Shown here piece by piece: positions 1-12,231 of a DNA stretch of 64,000 nt; position 1 is the first letter of the stretch, and every line of letters begins with the position of its first letter. The stretch is taken from positions 153,144,501-153,208,500 of the forward strand of contig CM075670.1 of assembly GCA_037962975.1 (NCBI GenBank), read 5' to 3'. Origin of the DNA: Clitoria ternatea. Lineage: Eukaryota; Streptophyta; Magnoliopsida; Fabales; Fabaceae. Position numbers and translations under genes: made by a program. Below the pieces are notes generated by a model. The model had not been told where the DNA came from, did no database searches, and saw only the letters and a list, made by a program, of their open reading frames with translations.

Positions 1-550
1 TTTAGGCGTTTTTCGCCTTACGCTCGTTGGCTTCGCCCAAGCGAGGATTGCAATGCTCGCTCAAGCGAGTTGGGGTTCGCTTGAGCAAAGTGACCCCTGA
101 ATCTTCATTTTCTTCGTTCGCTCAGCATTTTATGATTCGCCTAAGCGCGCTATGCGAAGCTCGCTCAAGCAAATTGGGATTTCGCTTGAGCGAGGGGGAC
201 CTGATTCTCCCAAAATGCTTTAAACATGTTATTTCCTTTTTCTTCATATTAATCCATGATTCCATCCTGCTTTATGAACACTTTGGGATAACCTTGGCTT
301 CTTAATTTCAAATGAGTGATCTCTTAAGAATTTAACTCCATAATATTATTTTACTAAAGATACTTCCGCTATTATTAATTATGGATTTCTTAAGAGTTAA
401 TTTCTTTAACTTACCTTCTCATATCTTCATATATGAGATAGGTCTCTGATAGATCCAGGGTAATTGATAAATGGCTTCACCACTCACATGTTTCATAGAT
501 TAATAATAATAAAATCGCAAAAAATTTACCTCTATTTTTGGGATGTCACA
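1..550 (+). repeat. 5' LTR of element A (last 550 bp only)
   Basis: This aligns with 8736-9277 almost base for base, so it is the terminal part of the 5' LTR. It ends GGGATGTCACA just before the PBS. It carries several CGCTCAAGCGAG-type palindromes, some now mutated relative to the 3' copy (for example GCGAA in the 3' copy reads GCAAA here). Confidence 0.93.
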
Positions 551-553
551 ACT

Positions 554-565
554 TGGTATCAGAGC
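554..565 (+). other. Primer binding site of element A (initiator Met tRNA type)
   Basis: The 12 bases TGGTATCAGAGC are the classic plant retrotransposon PBS complementary to the 3' end of initiator methionine tRNA. They lie three bases after the LTR end. Bases 566-940 that follow are an AT-rich untranslated leader with no ORF I can support. Confidence 0.93.
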
Positions 566-940
566 ATTATTCGCTCTACATTACTGTGTTTAGCCACTGC
601 TATTACTGGAAAGTGATATGTGATTGATGAATTATTGTTATTGTTGATTGATTGCGTATGAATTGATGATGGATTGAATGTGATTTTTATAACTCCGGCC
701 AAGCTTCTTCACACTATCCTCCCTCAATGAAGAATCTTATGTATTATGAATGCATACTATGTTATGATATGATGATGCTGCCATATGGGCTTTAATATGA
801 AATGTTGCTATTGGACTCCATGGGGGAGGGTCACAAATTAAATTTTATAATGAAATACTATAGTGTGAACTCATAGAGGAATTTTATGAACGAGTTTACT
901 GATATTGGTTGAATTTTATGTTGTGGTTTTAGATATTGTA

Positions 941-2149
941 ATGGCCCGTCGTCGTCAAGATAATGATGACGCTATAGCTAGAGCCTTGAATCGTTTTGCG
1001 GATCTCCTTGAATCGCAAAACCGTGAGAGACAAGAGGCAGAAAGACCATCAGCTCCTATTGTTGTTCAAGGCACTCAGGGCCTTGACATGTTTTTAAAGC
1101 AAAAACCTACTGAATTTCATGGTGGATTTAGGCCTGAGCAAGCCTATGGTTGGATCTGGAATGTTGAGCGGATCTTTGATAGCTTTGAATGCAATGAGCT
1201 CCAGAAAGTGGAGTATGTTGTTTTTATGCTGAGGGATGAAGCAGAGACTTGGTGGAGACTCGCCAAGAATAGAATGAATGCTGCTGTGATTCCCTTAACT
1301 TGGGAGAACTTTAAGCAAGAACTTATGAGGAAATATGTGCCCAAAAGTTATAAGAGCAAGAAAGAACTCGAGTTCATGGAACTCAAGCAAGGCACGCTGA
1401 CGGTGGAAGAGTATGCTTCCAAGTTTGAAGAACTTTGTGAATTCTACCCTCTTTTTCAACAAGAGGGAATTGAAGTGTCAAAATGCGTGAAGTTTGAAAA
1501 TGGGTTACGCTCCGATATTCAAAGGGCTATATGTCACCAAGAGATTCGAAGTTTCACGGTGCTTGTGAATAAGTGCCACATCTATGAAGAATATGCTTCT
1601 TTTCAACACTCTAAATTAGACTCTAAGTTGAAGGGTCAAGCTTCTAGTTTTAAGAGGCAAAGAAGTTTTAGAAGAGGACGTTTTCTGAGGGGTGCTCCTT
1701 CTAATGTCCAAGCTAGAGGCGTTGGACGTGGTAATGTTTTTGGCCGGGGCAATATAAATACCAATGGGCTGAGATGTTATAGATGTGGAGGACCTCATTA
1801 CGTTCGGGAATGTGTGCATCGTGAAGATGTTGTATGTTTTAATTGTGATCAGGTGGGACATATCCATTCTGCATGTCCCATGCTTGTAAGACCGGCTCCG
1901 GTACAAGCTAATGTTGCTAATCGTGCTAATACACCTGTTTATGTGAACCGCGGAGGTTATAATGGTGGTCGAGGTCGTGGTAATGGAAATAATGGCGGTC
2001 GACGTGGTGGCCGAGGTGGCTATAATGATGGAAGACGTGGCAACAGTCGAGGAAATGGTAATGATGCTAATGATGGAAATAGGGATGGAGGAGATTGTCA
2101 ACCTAATGCCGGGAGAGTATTTGCTGTGACCGGTGAGGAAGCAGCATGA
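941..2149 (+). CDS. gag: Element A gag (capsid/nucleocapsid) polyprotein
   Basis: About 402 residues from the ATG at 941, chosen because the MARRRQDND start matches the position of gag starts in this group; the open frame reaches back to 905. The capsid-like retrotransposon gag domain lies roughly at residues 50-220 (motifs AETWWRLAKNRM, LEFMELKQG, TVEEYA). A basic stretch leads to two zinc knuckles, CYRCGGPHYVREC (short CX2CX3HX4C) and CFNCDQVGHIHSAC (CX2CX4HX4C). The C-terminus is rich in Gly, Asn and Arg, as expected for RNA binding. The TGA at 2147-2149 is in frame with the protease that follows, so it looks like a nonsense change in a gag-pol fusion rather than a natural gag end. Gag would package element RNA in cytoplasmic particles. 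Confidence 0.9.
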   Translation: MARRRQDNDDAIARALNRFADLLESQNRERQEAERPSAPIVVQGTQGLDMFLKQKPTEFHGGFRPEQAYGWIWNVERIFDSFECNELQKVEYVVFMLRDEAETWWRLAKNRMNAAVIPLTWENFKQELMRKYVPKSYKSKKELEFMELKQGTLTVEEYASKFEELCEFYPLFQQEGIEVSKCVKFENGLRSDIQRAICHQEIRSFTVLVNKCHIYEEYASFQHSKLDSKLKGQASSFKRQRSFRRGRFLRGAPSNVQARGVGRGNVFGRGNINTNGLRCYRCGGPHYVRECVHREDVVCFNCDQVGHIHSACPMLVRPAPVQANVANRANTPVYVNRGGYNGGRGRGNGNNGGRRGGRGGYNDGRRGNSRGNGNDANDGNRDGGDCQPNAGRVFAVTGEEAA

Positions 2150-5100
2150 GCAGAAAATCTGGTTGAAAGTAAGTATGAAATCCTTGGACATTCAGTTCAT
2201 GTCATTTACGATTCGGGTGCGACCCACTCTTTTATATCTGAGGATTGTGTTCGGCGATTGAGATTGCCGGTGTGTCTAATGAAAAATGCTCTTATGATTA
2301 CCACTCCAACCGGTACTTGTCTTAGATCGGTTAACCGGTGCGATAATGTTGATATGCTCCTAGATAGGAGAAAATTTGTTGCATCTTTTATTTGCTTGCC
2401 TATGAAGGGATTGGAGATTATACTTGGTATGGATTGGCTTTCTACCAACAAAGTCATAGTTGATTGTCAACAACGGACCATTATTTTCCCTTCTCTTGAT
2501 AGAGGACAGTTTGATGTACAAGGTATAATTCAACTTTGCGTGTTGTTATCTCTCACTGATGGGACAAGTAATCCCGGTCCCACTAATATCCCCGTGGTGT
2601 CTGAATTTCTAGATGTGTTTCCTGATGAGATACCTGGCTTACCACCTCCACGGGAGGTTGAGTTTGCTATTGACCTTGTACCTGGTGCCGAACCAGTGTC
2701 TATTGCTCCTTATAGGATGTCTTCTATGGAGTTAATTGAATTAAAGAAGCAAGTTGAGGAACTGCTTGAGAGGGAATTTGTTCGACCCAGTGTGTCACCT
2801 TGGGGAGCTCCTGTTTTGTTAGTTAAGAAAAAGGATGGAACTATGCGGTTGTGTGTAGACTACCGCCAATTGAACAAGTTGACGATAAAGAATAGATATC
2901 CATTACCTCGTATTGATGATCTGTTGGATCAATTGAGAGGTGCGGTGGTATTTTCGAAGATTGATTTACGTTCCGGTTATCATCAAATTCGGGTGAGAGC
3001 CGAAGATATTCCCAAGACTGCATTTAGAACGCGATATGGCCACTACGAGTATATCGTGATGCCATTTGGAGTTACTAATGCTCCAGCTGTATTCATGAGT
3101 TACATGAATCACATCTTCCATAAATACCTAGATCGTTTTGTTGTGGTGTTTATCGATGATATCCTAGTATATTCCAAGAGTCGCGAAGAACATGAAGAAC
3201 ACTTGAGAGTGGTACTGAATATTCTTAGAGAGAACTAGTTGTATGCCAAGCTCTCTAAATGTGAATTCTGGATGACGAGCGTCCAGTTCCTTGGACATGT
3301 AATATCTGAGGATGGTATTTCGGTGGATCCTTCAAAGGTTGAAGCCGTTATGGCATGGTCGAGACCTACGACGGTTACTGAAATCTGAAGTTTTCTTGGA
3401 CTTGCGGGTTATTATCGAAGGTTCATTGAAGGTTTCTCTCGTCTTGCGAGACCTTTGACGAATTTGACAAGGAAGAACCAACCTTTTGTATGGACGGTTG
3501 AATGTGAGAAATCCTTTGAGGAGTTAAAAATGAGACTGACTTCTGCTCCTATCTTAGCGTTGCCTGACTTACAAGAAAAGTTTGTAGTGTATTGTGATGC
3601 TCCCAAGCATGGACTTGGATGCGTGCTAATGCAGAAAGAACGTGTAATAGCTTATGCTTCACGCCAGTTGCGACCTCATGAGGTTAATTACCTAACTCAT
3701 GATTTGGAGTTGGCTGCGGTTGTGTTTGCCTTGAAGATTTGGCGTCATTATTTGTATGGTTCGAGATTTGTTGTTTACAGTGACCACAAAAGTTTGAAAT
3801 ATCTTTTCGACCAAAAGGAATTGAATATGCGACAAAGAAGATGGGTGGAATTCTTGAAGGATTATGACTTTAAATTGATGTACCAACCAGGAAAAACTAA
3901 TGTTGTTGCCGATGCTCTTAGTCAGAAATCCTTGCATGTATCAACCATGATGGTCAAAGAGCTTGAATTAATTGAAGAATTTCGGAATTTGAATGTTGGG
4001 ACCGAAGTTCAATCCTCCAAGAAGTTATGTTTTGCTACCTTGAAAATAAGTAATGAGTTTTTGGAACTTGTGAAAGAGAAACAAAAAGATGATGATTATT
4101 TACGAGAGGTGCGAAGATCTCAGGATAATGGGAAAAATCTATTCTTTGTGGAAGGCGTTGATAGTATATGGCGAATAAAAGGTCGTGTGTATGTACCTTC
4201 ATTCGGTGATTTGAGACGCACAGTGCTGGAAGAAGCACATAAAAGCATGTTTAGCATCCACCCTGGTGTAACTAAGATGTATCGCGATATAAAGAAGAAC
4301 TTTTGGTGGCCCGGAATGAAACGTGATGTTGCTAACTTTGTAGCTTCTTGCCTTACTTGTCAGAAAGCGAAGGTGGAACACCAAAGACCTTCGGGTACTT
4401 TGAGGCCACTTGATATCCCTGTTTGGAAGTGGGACGCGATTGCCATGGATTTTGTGTCCGGATTACCAAGAACGAGGTCCAGATGTGATGGAATATGGGT
4501 GATTGTGGATCGTTTGACAAAGAGTGCCCATTTCTTGCCAATCAGTATGGAGAGCTCTTTGCAAGATTTAGCACAGTTGTACATTCGGGAGATTGTGAGA
4601 TTACATGGTGTACCATCAAGTATTGTTTCTGATTGTGACCCCCGATTCTGGGGAAGCTTACATGAAGCGATAGGTTCAAAACTGAAGCTAAGTTCGGCAT
4701 ATCATCCCCAGACCGATGGGCAGTCTGAGAGAACTATTCAAAGTCTTGAAGACTTACTGCGTGCTTGTGTTTTGGAGCATGGAGGTTCGTGGAAAAATAT
4801 TTACCTCTGATCGAATTCACTTACAATAACAGTTTTCATTCTAGTATTGGTATGGCACCATACGAGGCATTATACGGAAGGAGGTGTCGAACTCCTTTAT
4901 GTTGGCTTGAAGTTGGTGAGAATCTAGCCTTAGGACCTAAAATTATTGAAGAAACTACCAAGCAGATCAAGATGATCCGGGAAAAGATGAAAATTGCTCA
5001 GGACCGACAGAAGAGCTATTATGATAAAAGAAGAAATCCACTAGAATTTCAAGTCGGCGATCATGTGTTATTACGAGTTTCGCGTGATAAAGGTATAGAA

Positions 5101-5523
5101 AGAGCCTTGAAGAGTAAGAAACTAAGCCCTAAATTCATTGGACCCTATGAGATTTTGGAGCGGATTGGAGACGTCGCATATCGAATTTCACTCCCTCCAC
5201 AGCTTGCAAATCTTCATAATGTATTCCACGTGTCTCAGTTAAGGAAGTATGTACATGATCCTCAGCACGTGATCTCTGTTGATGATCTTGAGGTGCAGGA
5301 TGACTTATCCATTCTTCCCGTTTCTGTTCGTATTGTTGAGTACTCCGTGAAGAGACTACGGAATAAGATGGTACCATTAGTAAAAGTGGCATGGAAGCAT
5401 GGAGATATGGAAACATTTACATAGGAACGTGAGGACGATATCCGTAAACGATACCCTCATGCATTCGAGTTCGGTAAGTTGAATTTTGAGGATGAAATTT
5501 CCTTTAGGGGGAGTGGATTGTAA
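2150..5523 (+). pseudogene. pol: Element A pol: protease, RT, RNase H, integrase, broken
   Basis: Domains in order: aspartic protease with DSGAT at 2210; reverse transcriptase (about 2690-3240) with FIDD catalytic motif near 3150; RNase H (about 3580-3940, YCDAP...SDHKSL); integrase with HHCC zinc finger (about 4230-4380) and DDE core (MDFVSG near 4445, SDCDPRF near 4625, GQSERT near 4720); and a C-terminal chromodomain-like end (about 5300-5520). Defects: in-frame stops at 2147-2149, 3236-3238, 3386-3388 and 5422-5424; a one-base deletion near 4790 that shifts frame; and a 12-base in-frame deletion near 4645 (four residues between DPRF and the next W are absent relative to D). All four stops fit C-to-T or G-to-A changes. 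The frame after the last stop runs through the purine tract and ends at the TAA inside the first bases of the 3' LTR. Confidence 0.9.
5503..5518 (+). other. Polypurine tract of element A
   Basis: TTTAGGGGGAGTGGAT sits directly before the LTR start TGTAACACCCC. This is the expected site of plus-strand DNA priming. Confidence 0.88.
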
Positions 5524-7262
5524 CACCCCAAATTTTTAAAATAGGAAGATAAATTAGGAAAATAAATGTTGGATAATTAACTTTGGGCTAATAAATATCC
5601 CAGAATTCTCGAAATGACTTAAACAAGGCTTTTCGAAACTGCTGGTGAATTATGGTGGTTAGATGAGCTGAAAACTGACCCGGATAAAATATAGGTGTCG
5701 GACCAAGTATCTCCGATTGAGATGCCGTTGGTCAGGGCCGTAGATAATATTATTGGGATTCCGAATTTATATTCGGAATAATTTCTAGAATATGTTTTGG
5801 GCCCGAACGGCGAACCTGTTTGTTTAAAAACGAAAGAGTTAATGAAGGATTAATAATTTAAACATTGAATTCCCATTTTTCCCATTCAAAAGGCGGTTTC
5901 ACTCTTTCTCCCTCACGTAGACATTCTTCTTCTTATCTTCTTCTTCATATCTCTTTTTCTTCTTCATAATTCACCTTCCTCTTGCTTTTGAATTCTAAAT
6001 TAAAAGAAGATATCTCTTCTTTCTCCATTAATAACCTTTAGAGACTTCAAGAAAGCTTGGAAACTAAAGTATTTCCTCCTCCTTCCTTCTCAAATTCGTG
6101 TGAACCTCTTCATCTTTTGCAAACTCACTGTTTTCTTTTCTTGAGGTAAGATTATGACCACTTTCCATGTATATAAGTATAAAGTTAAAGATTAGTTGAA
6201 GTTTTGGTGTTAGAACACAATAAATGTATGAGAAATGTTGAGGAAAGTTCAAAAGTGGAAATCTAAAGATAAGTTGACATAAATACAAGCTTATGAGTGA
6301 TTAATGAGGTAGTTATAACTATGGTGGTAAAAGAAGGAGGTATATGTGCATTTATGAAGGTTGGTGGGTTGGTGAAAACCTTAAACTTGAATTTTAGGAG
6401 GAAAAGTAAAATATTGGAAAGGATAACATTTATAGAGAAAGTTAACATTTGTTGATGGGAAGAATATTATAAGTAATGTGGTTTATACATTAAATGATGA
6501 TAAAGTTGATTTGAAGTCATAATTGGTGGGAAACTCACCAAGGTGTTGGTGGAGATCTTACTAGATGGAATAACCTAATAATTAGGTTGTAGCCTTTGAT
6601 ACTAAGGGATTGTAATTCAAGGAAAGGAATTCCCGAAGCCTAAGTAGGCAAACGAATGAATTTGGTAAATAGTTTTCACATGATAAGAATCATGTGTGCA
6701 CCTATGTATATATATATATTGAATTGGTGTTTGAATAAATAATTGATGTGGCCCTATAAATGATTGGTGTGGGGCTTGGCAATATTGGTGAAGCAGGAAC
6801 ATCAACCCTAGAGGTCTACTTCTCTTGAGGTAGGAGAGGGGTGTATTTTCTAAATGCATGAGAATTGGGATGATAATGTATGTATTAATGTAGTATGACA
6901 TCTTTTCTTAAATAAAGGTGATATTATGTGTAAGTGAAATGAATTGTGTATGATGATGAGAATTGTGTATGGTGTTTAAAATGAGTGTTTATATGATGAA
7001 GCCTAAAAGAGGCTATGAATGGCTTATTATGCGTTGATGTATTATTGATTTCATATAAGACATGATAAGTGCCTAAAATCTTTGGTTGGAATATTTCTTG
7101 GATACGAGAATTGACACTTGTGTATGAATTGGTGGAAAATTGTGTGGTCGAAAATGAATATACCCTAGATGAGAGGGTAAGATAATCTAAATGAGCTTGA
7201 GGCATGTATGAGCATTTTTGTGTACATGGCATGACATGCATATCATGATGATGTTGATAAGT

Positions 7263-7490
7263 GGTTGCGATCACCTGGTATTGAAATGAAAGGCCCTGCG
7301 GGACCAATAAGATTGAATGCCCATGGTTGCGATCAAGAGACGGGAGTACCCCTTGCGAGGAGGGAAACCGATATGAAATATTGAACGTGGTTACGATCAC
7401 GAGAAGCACCTTGTGAGGTTGCCAGAGGGAGTACCCCTTGCGAGGCAGGAAACCATTGAGAATGAGTATATGACATGGTGGTTGCGATCA
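7263..7490 (+). repeat. Mid-LTR mini-hairpin group of element A (TGCG loops)
   Basis: Four copies of GGTTGCGATCA lie at 7263, 7325, 7389 (GGTTACGATCA) and 7480. Each can fold as GTGGT-TGCG-ATCAC with a G-U wobble in RNA. Between them are CCCCT-TGCG-AGG (7349-7360 and again about 7434-7445) and CACCT-TGTG-AGG (near 7408-7418). Stems differ but the loop is TGCG or TGTG closed by a T-A pair. GGGAGTACCCCTTGCGAGG occurs twice. Confidence 0.75.
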
Positions 7491-8378
7491 CCCGAGGAAA
7501 TGAAATCGGATCCGTGCATATGTATTTTCATGACATTAGCATGTGCATCAGTTTGAAAGCATGGTATAGTGTGATACCTTGGTGATGAGATATGAATGGA
7601 AACTCCCTTTTTAATTACTGAATTGTGATGGTGAATTGATTGATATAATTCTGAGAGAATCAGGGAATAATTGTATTGGAATGAAAAATTGTTGATTGAT
7701 TGATTGACATTAAATAAACTCCTCTTGGGAAGGAGATAGTGGTATTGGATTCATGCATATATTATTCTATTTATTGGATTTTCGTCATTGAGAAAGTATA
7801 CTCACTCTGCCTGTGGTATATCTTTTTAGCTCCTGTGTTGTAGGTATTGCTTTGGAGCTGTTGTGGAGGAGGAGTGTGAAGGAGGCCCCTTTTTGGTAAA
7901 GAATGCCTTGGCCGACAATATTTTGATTTACCTAGATGTGTGGGATGGATATAATGTATATAGTACAATATACGGTTGGTGTAGTTTGGATTTAGAAGGG
8001 ATAATTGTACTAATGATGGATATACTTATATATTTACAATGATGTTGTTGGTAGGTCATGGAAGAAAATGAGATCCTTGTCTATGACTCATTTTCAATCA
8101 TGACCTTAAGAATGAATGACTGATAAAACTCTCCGAAAACTTGATGAATAAATGAAGTTATATTTGGAATATAAACTGTGTGAAGCATAAGGATGATTGA
8201 GTTGATCTTTATACCTTAAATGAGTTCTAATGGAAATTTACAGGTAGGATCAATTTGAACAAGTTTTAAACATGTAATATAATAAGTAGGAAGTGTTGAA
8301 ATTGAGTAAAATTGATTAGAATGAGTTTTGGTGTAGAGAGTTGGGTGATTTCTACATTTCCCCTATTTTTCTGTCAAA

Positions 8379-8928
8379 CTCGCTCAGGCGAGAGGGCTTC
8401 TCGCTCAAGCGAGAATGCCCCTGTATCAATTTTCAGATTCTGGATGATTCTCGCTTAGGCGAGAATGGGACTCGCTCAAGCGAGATCTTCCCAGCATCAG
8501 TGTTGGGCCATTATTCCATTTTCGCTCAAGCGGATGTGAAAGTCGCCCAAGCGAAATTACATTAGAATCAGAGTTTGGATTTTGGTTGGTGTTCGCTCAG
8601 GCGAGCTGGGGATTCGCCCAAGCAAGAGGGTTTTGGTCTTAGGTTTTGCTCTCGGGTTTATCAGGAAATTACTCTCGGGAGTAATCTCGCTTAGGCGGGG
8701 ATGGTGTCGCCCGAGCGAGTGAGCGTGGAGTGGGTTTTGGGCGTTTTTCGCCTTACGCTCGCTGGCTTCGCCCAAGCGAGGATTGCAATGCTTGCTCAAG
8801 CGAGTTGGGGTTCGCTTGAGTGAAGTGACCCCTGAATCTTCATTTTCTTCGTTGGCTCAGCATTTTATGATTCGCCTAAGCGCGCTATGCGATGTTCGCT
8901 CAAGCGAATTGGGATTTCGCTTGAGCGA
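8379..8928 (+). repeat. GCYYRRGC palindrome cluster in A 3' LTR
   Basis: More than a dozen short palindromes of the form CTCGC-YYRR-GCGAG. Clear ones: CTCGCTCAGGCGAG (8379-8392), CTCGCTCAAGCGAG (8400-8413 and 8471-8484), CTCGCTTAGGCGAG (8450-8463), TTCGCTCAAGCGAA (8895-8908). The last has both outer bases changed together, keeping the stem paired. The cluster begins about 900 bp and ends about 350 bp before the LTR 3' end. Confidence 0.85.
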
Positions 8929-9277
8929 GGGGGACCTGATTCTCCCAAAATGCTTTAAACATGTTATTTCCTTTTTCTTCATATTAATCCATGATTCCAT
9001 CCTGCTTTATGAACACTTTGGGATAACCTTGGCTTCTTAATTTCAAATGAGTGATCTCTTAAGAATTTAACTCCATAATATTATTTTACTAAAGATACTT
9101 CCGCTATTATTAATTATGGATTTCTTAAGAGTTAATTTCTTTAACTTACCTTCTCATATCTTCATATATGAGATAGGTCTCTGATAGATCCAGGGTAATT
9201 GATAAATGGCTTCACCACTCACATGTTTCATAGATTAATAATCATGAAAAATTTACCTTTATTTTTGGGATGTCACA

Positions 9278-12060
9278 AATTCACTCGAAAACTTGCACAC
9301 TCGAAGTTCCATTTCCCAACCAGAAGTACTTTTCTCTTGGGGAAAGATTCACTCGGCGAAACATCGCACGGGTATTAGGGATTCTACACTCGATATCTCT
9401 CCACTCAACATCGTTCCACACGGTACCATTCCACTTGGAAATGGTACACTCTGAGACACTCCACCCGAAATTCACACGACTCGGATATTTCACTTTGATT
9501 TTGCCTAACACAGAAGTGTCATTCGGACACAGCTCCTTATTAATGACCAAAACGATGTTTCACTCGGAACATCATAATTTTCACTCAGCAATTCTTTCTC
9601 CTAGAAGGATTTCACTCGGAACTATCTCCACTTTCACACACCCGGAATATACTAATCTTTCCCGAGCAAATCCTTACCTTATGATTTATCTTGGCTCAAG
9701 ATCCTGGTCCCCTCGTTAAACTTACAGTATCACTTGGTTAACCTTATAAAACTCCAATTCTAGTGATAGGCTTGATCACCCATCTGTTTTAATAACTAAT
9801 CATCATTTTAGTAGCCAATATATACCCAACAGCCTCTAATCCTCCCGGAGGTCATCACATCAAGGTTAAACAACCCTCTATCCTCATTTTGGTACATAAT
9901 CACTTATTTATTCACTTAATACGACTCTCATCTCCACTCAAAGCAGTCCGATAGACTCACCATCACCATAAGCAGCTACAGCCTCACTTGCCTGACTTAT
10001 GAATTGCTGCATCCGACTTATAGGATGACGTCTCATTCCTATAGGGTTACAACAATTACATAGTCACTGCAACGTGTACGCTGCCACAATACCCATGGTA
10101 TGAAGAGTCATCTCAGAACAGCATGCCTCACACTGACCAGACTCACTCAACTAATACTAATTCACACGAAAATTAATGGCAATTCACACACACACATTGT
10201 AAGCAATACATCTACATCAACATCATCATTATGCACCACATAGGGTACATCATGCAACAACAATCATGAAAATTATTTATCACTTCAGTAAAACAGTAAG
10301 ATGGCAATACAATAATCAGCTTCTAGCCAACACCGAGTAAATATTTCCTCTGAATCTTATTCTTCACAAAACCATGGCTCAGATTGAATTCTCAATTCGC
10401 AGCTATATAATAACATCACTTACTCGGGTTAATGCAATTCAATCAGGATTAAGTAATTCACAATCACATATGCTGTCATAACACGCCATGAACTCGGCAA
10501 CGGCACTAATGTACGTACAGACACTTAGTCGGATTTCATACCAATTATTCATGGCTATATTATTATTCACTACAGCATGCACCATAACCATAACATCATA
10601 TTGCACTCAGTAATAGCATCGATATATATATGTACTCATCCAATCGGATTTACCCAAATCAATTCCAAACTATATTAAGGATTTCATTCACAATATCATA
10701 TCCACATACTCATATAATTCACACTGAGCTCATTGACCATCATAAGTGTGCACACAGGCATCCAATCAGAAATTGCACCATAACATACATTCTCAATTAT
10801 AACATCACATCACACTTGGCAACAGCATCGATACATGCACATTCCTTCAGTCAGAACTCACTCATACAACATCATCAAGTCGGAATCTACTCAAATCATT
10901 CAAATCCATGCAAATCATGTTAGTCTCAATAATAATGCTCTTACACACATGCATGCGCATCTGACTCAAACAGTGATTTCATCTCATGTATGCAATTCTC
11001 ATGCAATTTCATACAAGCATCCAAGTTTACAGGTGCGTCTCACACAGCCGTTAACAGATCACAACCGTTCCAACATGATATATAGATTCACTCAAAATTT
11101 CACAGTTTCATAACAACATCACAGGCGTTTGTCATAGTGACTGACAACAGGCAAAACAGGGTAACAATACTACAGCACATCCTCTCGGCATTTTTAATGA
11201 AGTCAGCATGCATTTCAATATAACATCCAAATGGAAATCAACAGATCGACTCACATATCATGCATTCGGGAATCATCATGGTATTCTCATTCATATAGAT
11301 TTGAACATGAAATTACAAACAGAGCTCAGAGAATCATCCCTTTTTAACTCACGCACTCGGCAATAATGGTAATATTCTCATTTACAAGCGTTCAGTCAGC
11401 ATTCGCAGAAATATTAACATGCACTTATGGACGGAGTCGCACGACACTAACAGTTTACAAATACCGCAAATTCGGGAGTTACATGCATTATTACTTAATC
11501 ACAGCACAGCTACCAAGACATTTCACACATAACACATCACACGATAATCATTCAAGCCTCAATGAATTATTACACAATTACTTTACTCGGCTCAACAACT
11601 CTCAAGGTTAATAAATTATTAGACTTAGAATTCCTAAGGGGTCACTACACCCATTGGTCCAGCATCTAGTCCATCACTCACTTGGTTTCTTCAATCGCCA
11701 CCGTGATACAATCCCAATCTTAACATATACCCGATCTCACCTTTACTCACCTATCACATACCCAGATTTTCAACTTAGGAACTACAACACATCTCTTATA
11801 CCGCAAATCATATACATCATATACCATTCATTCATCACACATTCAAATTCCTCAACAAGGCACAGGCATACAACCACACCATTCTTAGTCAAACATATAT
11901 CAAATCCAATAGAAGATCATAAGCATATATCATCACACAAGTCATGATTGAACATGTATCAACATTTAATAGAATATCATAAGCAATTATGACAATTTGG
12001 CATAATGCACTCAACCGCTCACTAACAGGAGGAAAACCTTGGCCATGGACCTTTTAGTCT
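9278..12060 (-). other. Internal region of element B, no ORF
   Basis: 2.8 kb rich in CA and AT, with many CACTCGG or CACTCAG words (CCGAGTG in the element's sense) at irregular spacing, for example near 9340, 9570, 9617, 11357 and 11587. A stem of about 10 bp lies near 10018-10044 (TATAGGATGA with TCATTCCTATA). Neither strand gives a recognisable protein. Confidence 0.7.
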
Positions 12061-12072
12061 GCTCTGATACCA
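12061..12072 (-). other. Primer binding site of element B
   Basis: GCTCTGATACCA on the plus strand is the reverse complement of the Met-tRNA PBS. It is three bases from the LTR end at 12076, the same layout as in element D. Confidence 0.9.
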
Positions 12073-12231
12073 AAATGTAACACCCTTAAATTAATGAATA
12101 AATAAACCCAAAAAAGAACACGGAAAATTTTCCAAATAAAACCAAGAATAACCGGGTACAAAGAAATACGGGCATGGAAGGCAGGAGAAGAACAAAACCA
12201 ATCGGAACAGGCATACAGCGGAAGTCACAGA

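Larger units (their letters stand above)
1..9277 (+). mobile_element. Element A: Ty3/Gypsy Tekay-like chromovirus, 5' end outside window
   Basis: An LTR retrotransposon in plus orientation. Order seen: 3' part of the 5' LTR (1-550), Met-tRNA-type PBS (554-565), gag, protease-RT-RNase H-integrase, purine tract (5503-5518) and a full 3' LTR (5519-9277). Domain order and the protein motifs are those of the Tekay/Del chromovirus group of Ty3/Gypsy. The two visible LTR copies differ at about ten substitutions and one indel over roughly 545 bp, by eye about 2%. The base after the 3' LTR begins AATTC (9278-9282), the likely target duplication, but the left copy lies outside the window. It is inserted in the internal region of element B. 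Confidence 0.93.
5519..9277 (+). repeat. 3' LTR of element A, 3.76 kb
   Basis: It begins TGTAACACCCC and ends GGGATGTCACA, so its ends form a short imperfect inverted repeat with TG...CA borders. A pyrimidine-rich stretch (about 5893-6010, many CTTCTT runs) is like a plant transcript leader, which suggests the promoter lies just before it; a hairpin CCGAAT-TTAT-ATTCGG at 5761-5776 with TATA-like bases is one candidate but is weak. A mid-LTR hairpin group is at 7263-7490 and a palindrome cluster at 8379-8928. No ORF of note: translations here are shadows. Confidence 0.93.

Noticed and set aside
554..565. PBS sequences as parts of tRNA genes
   Set aside because: Only 12-18 bases match tRNA 3' ends and no cloverleaf surrounds them.
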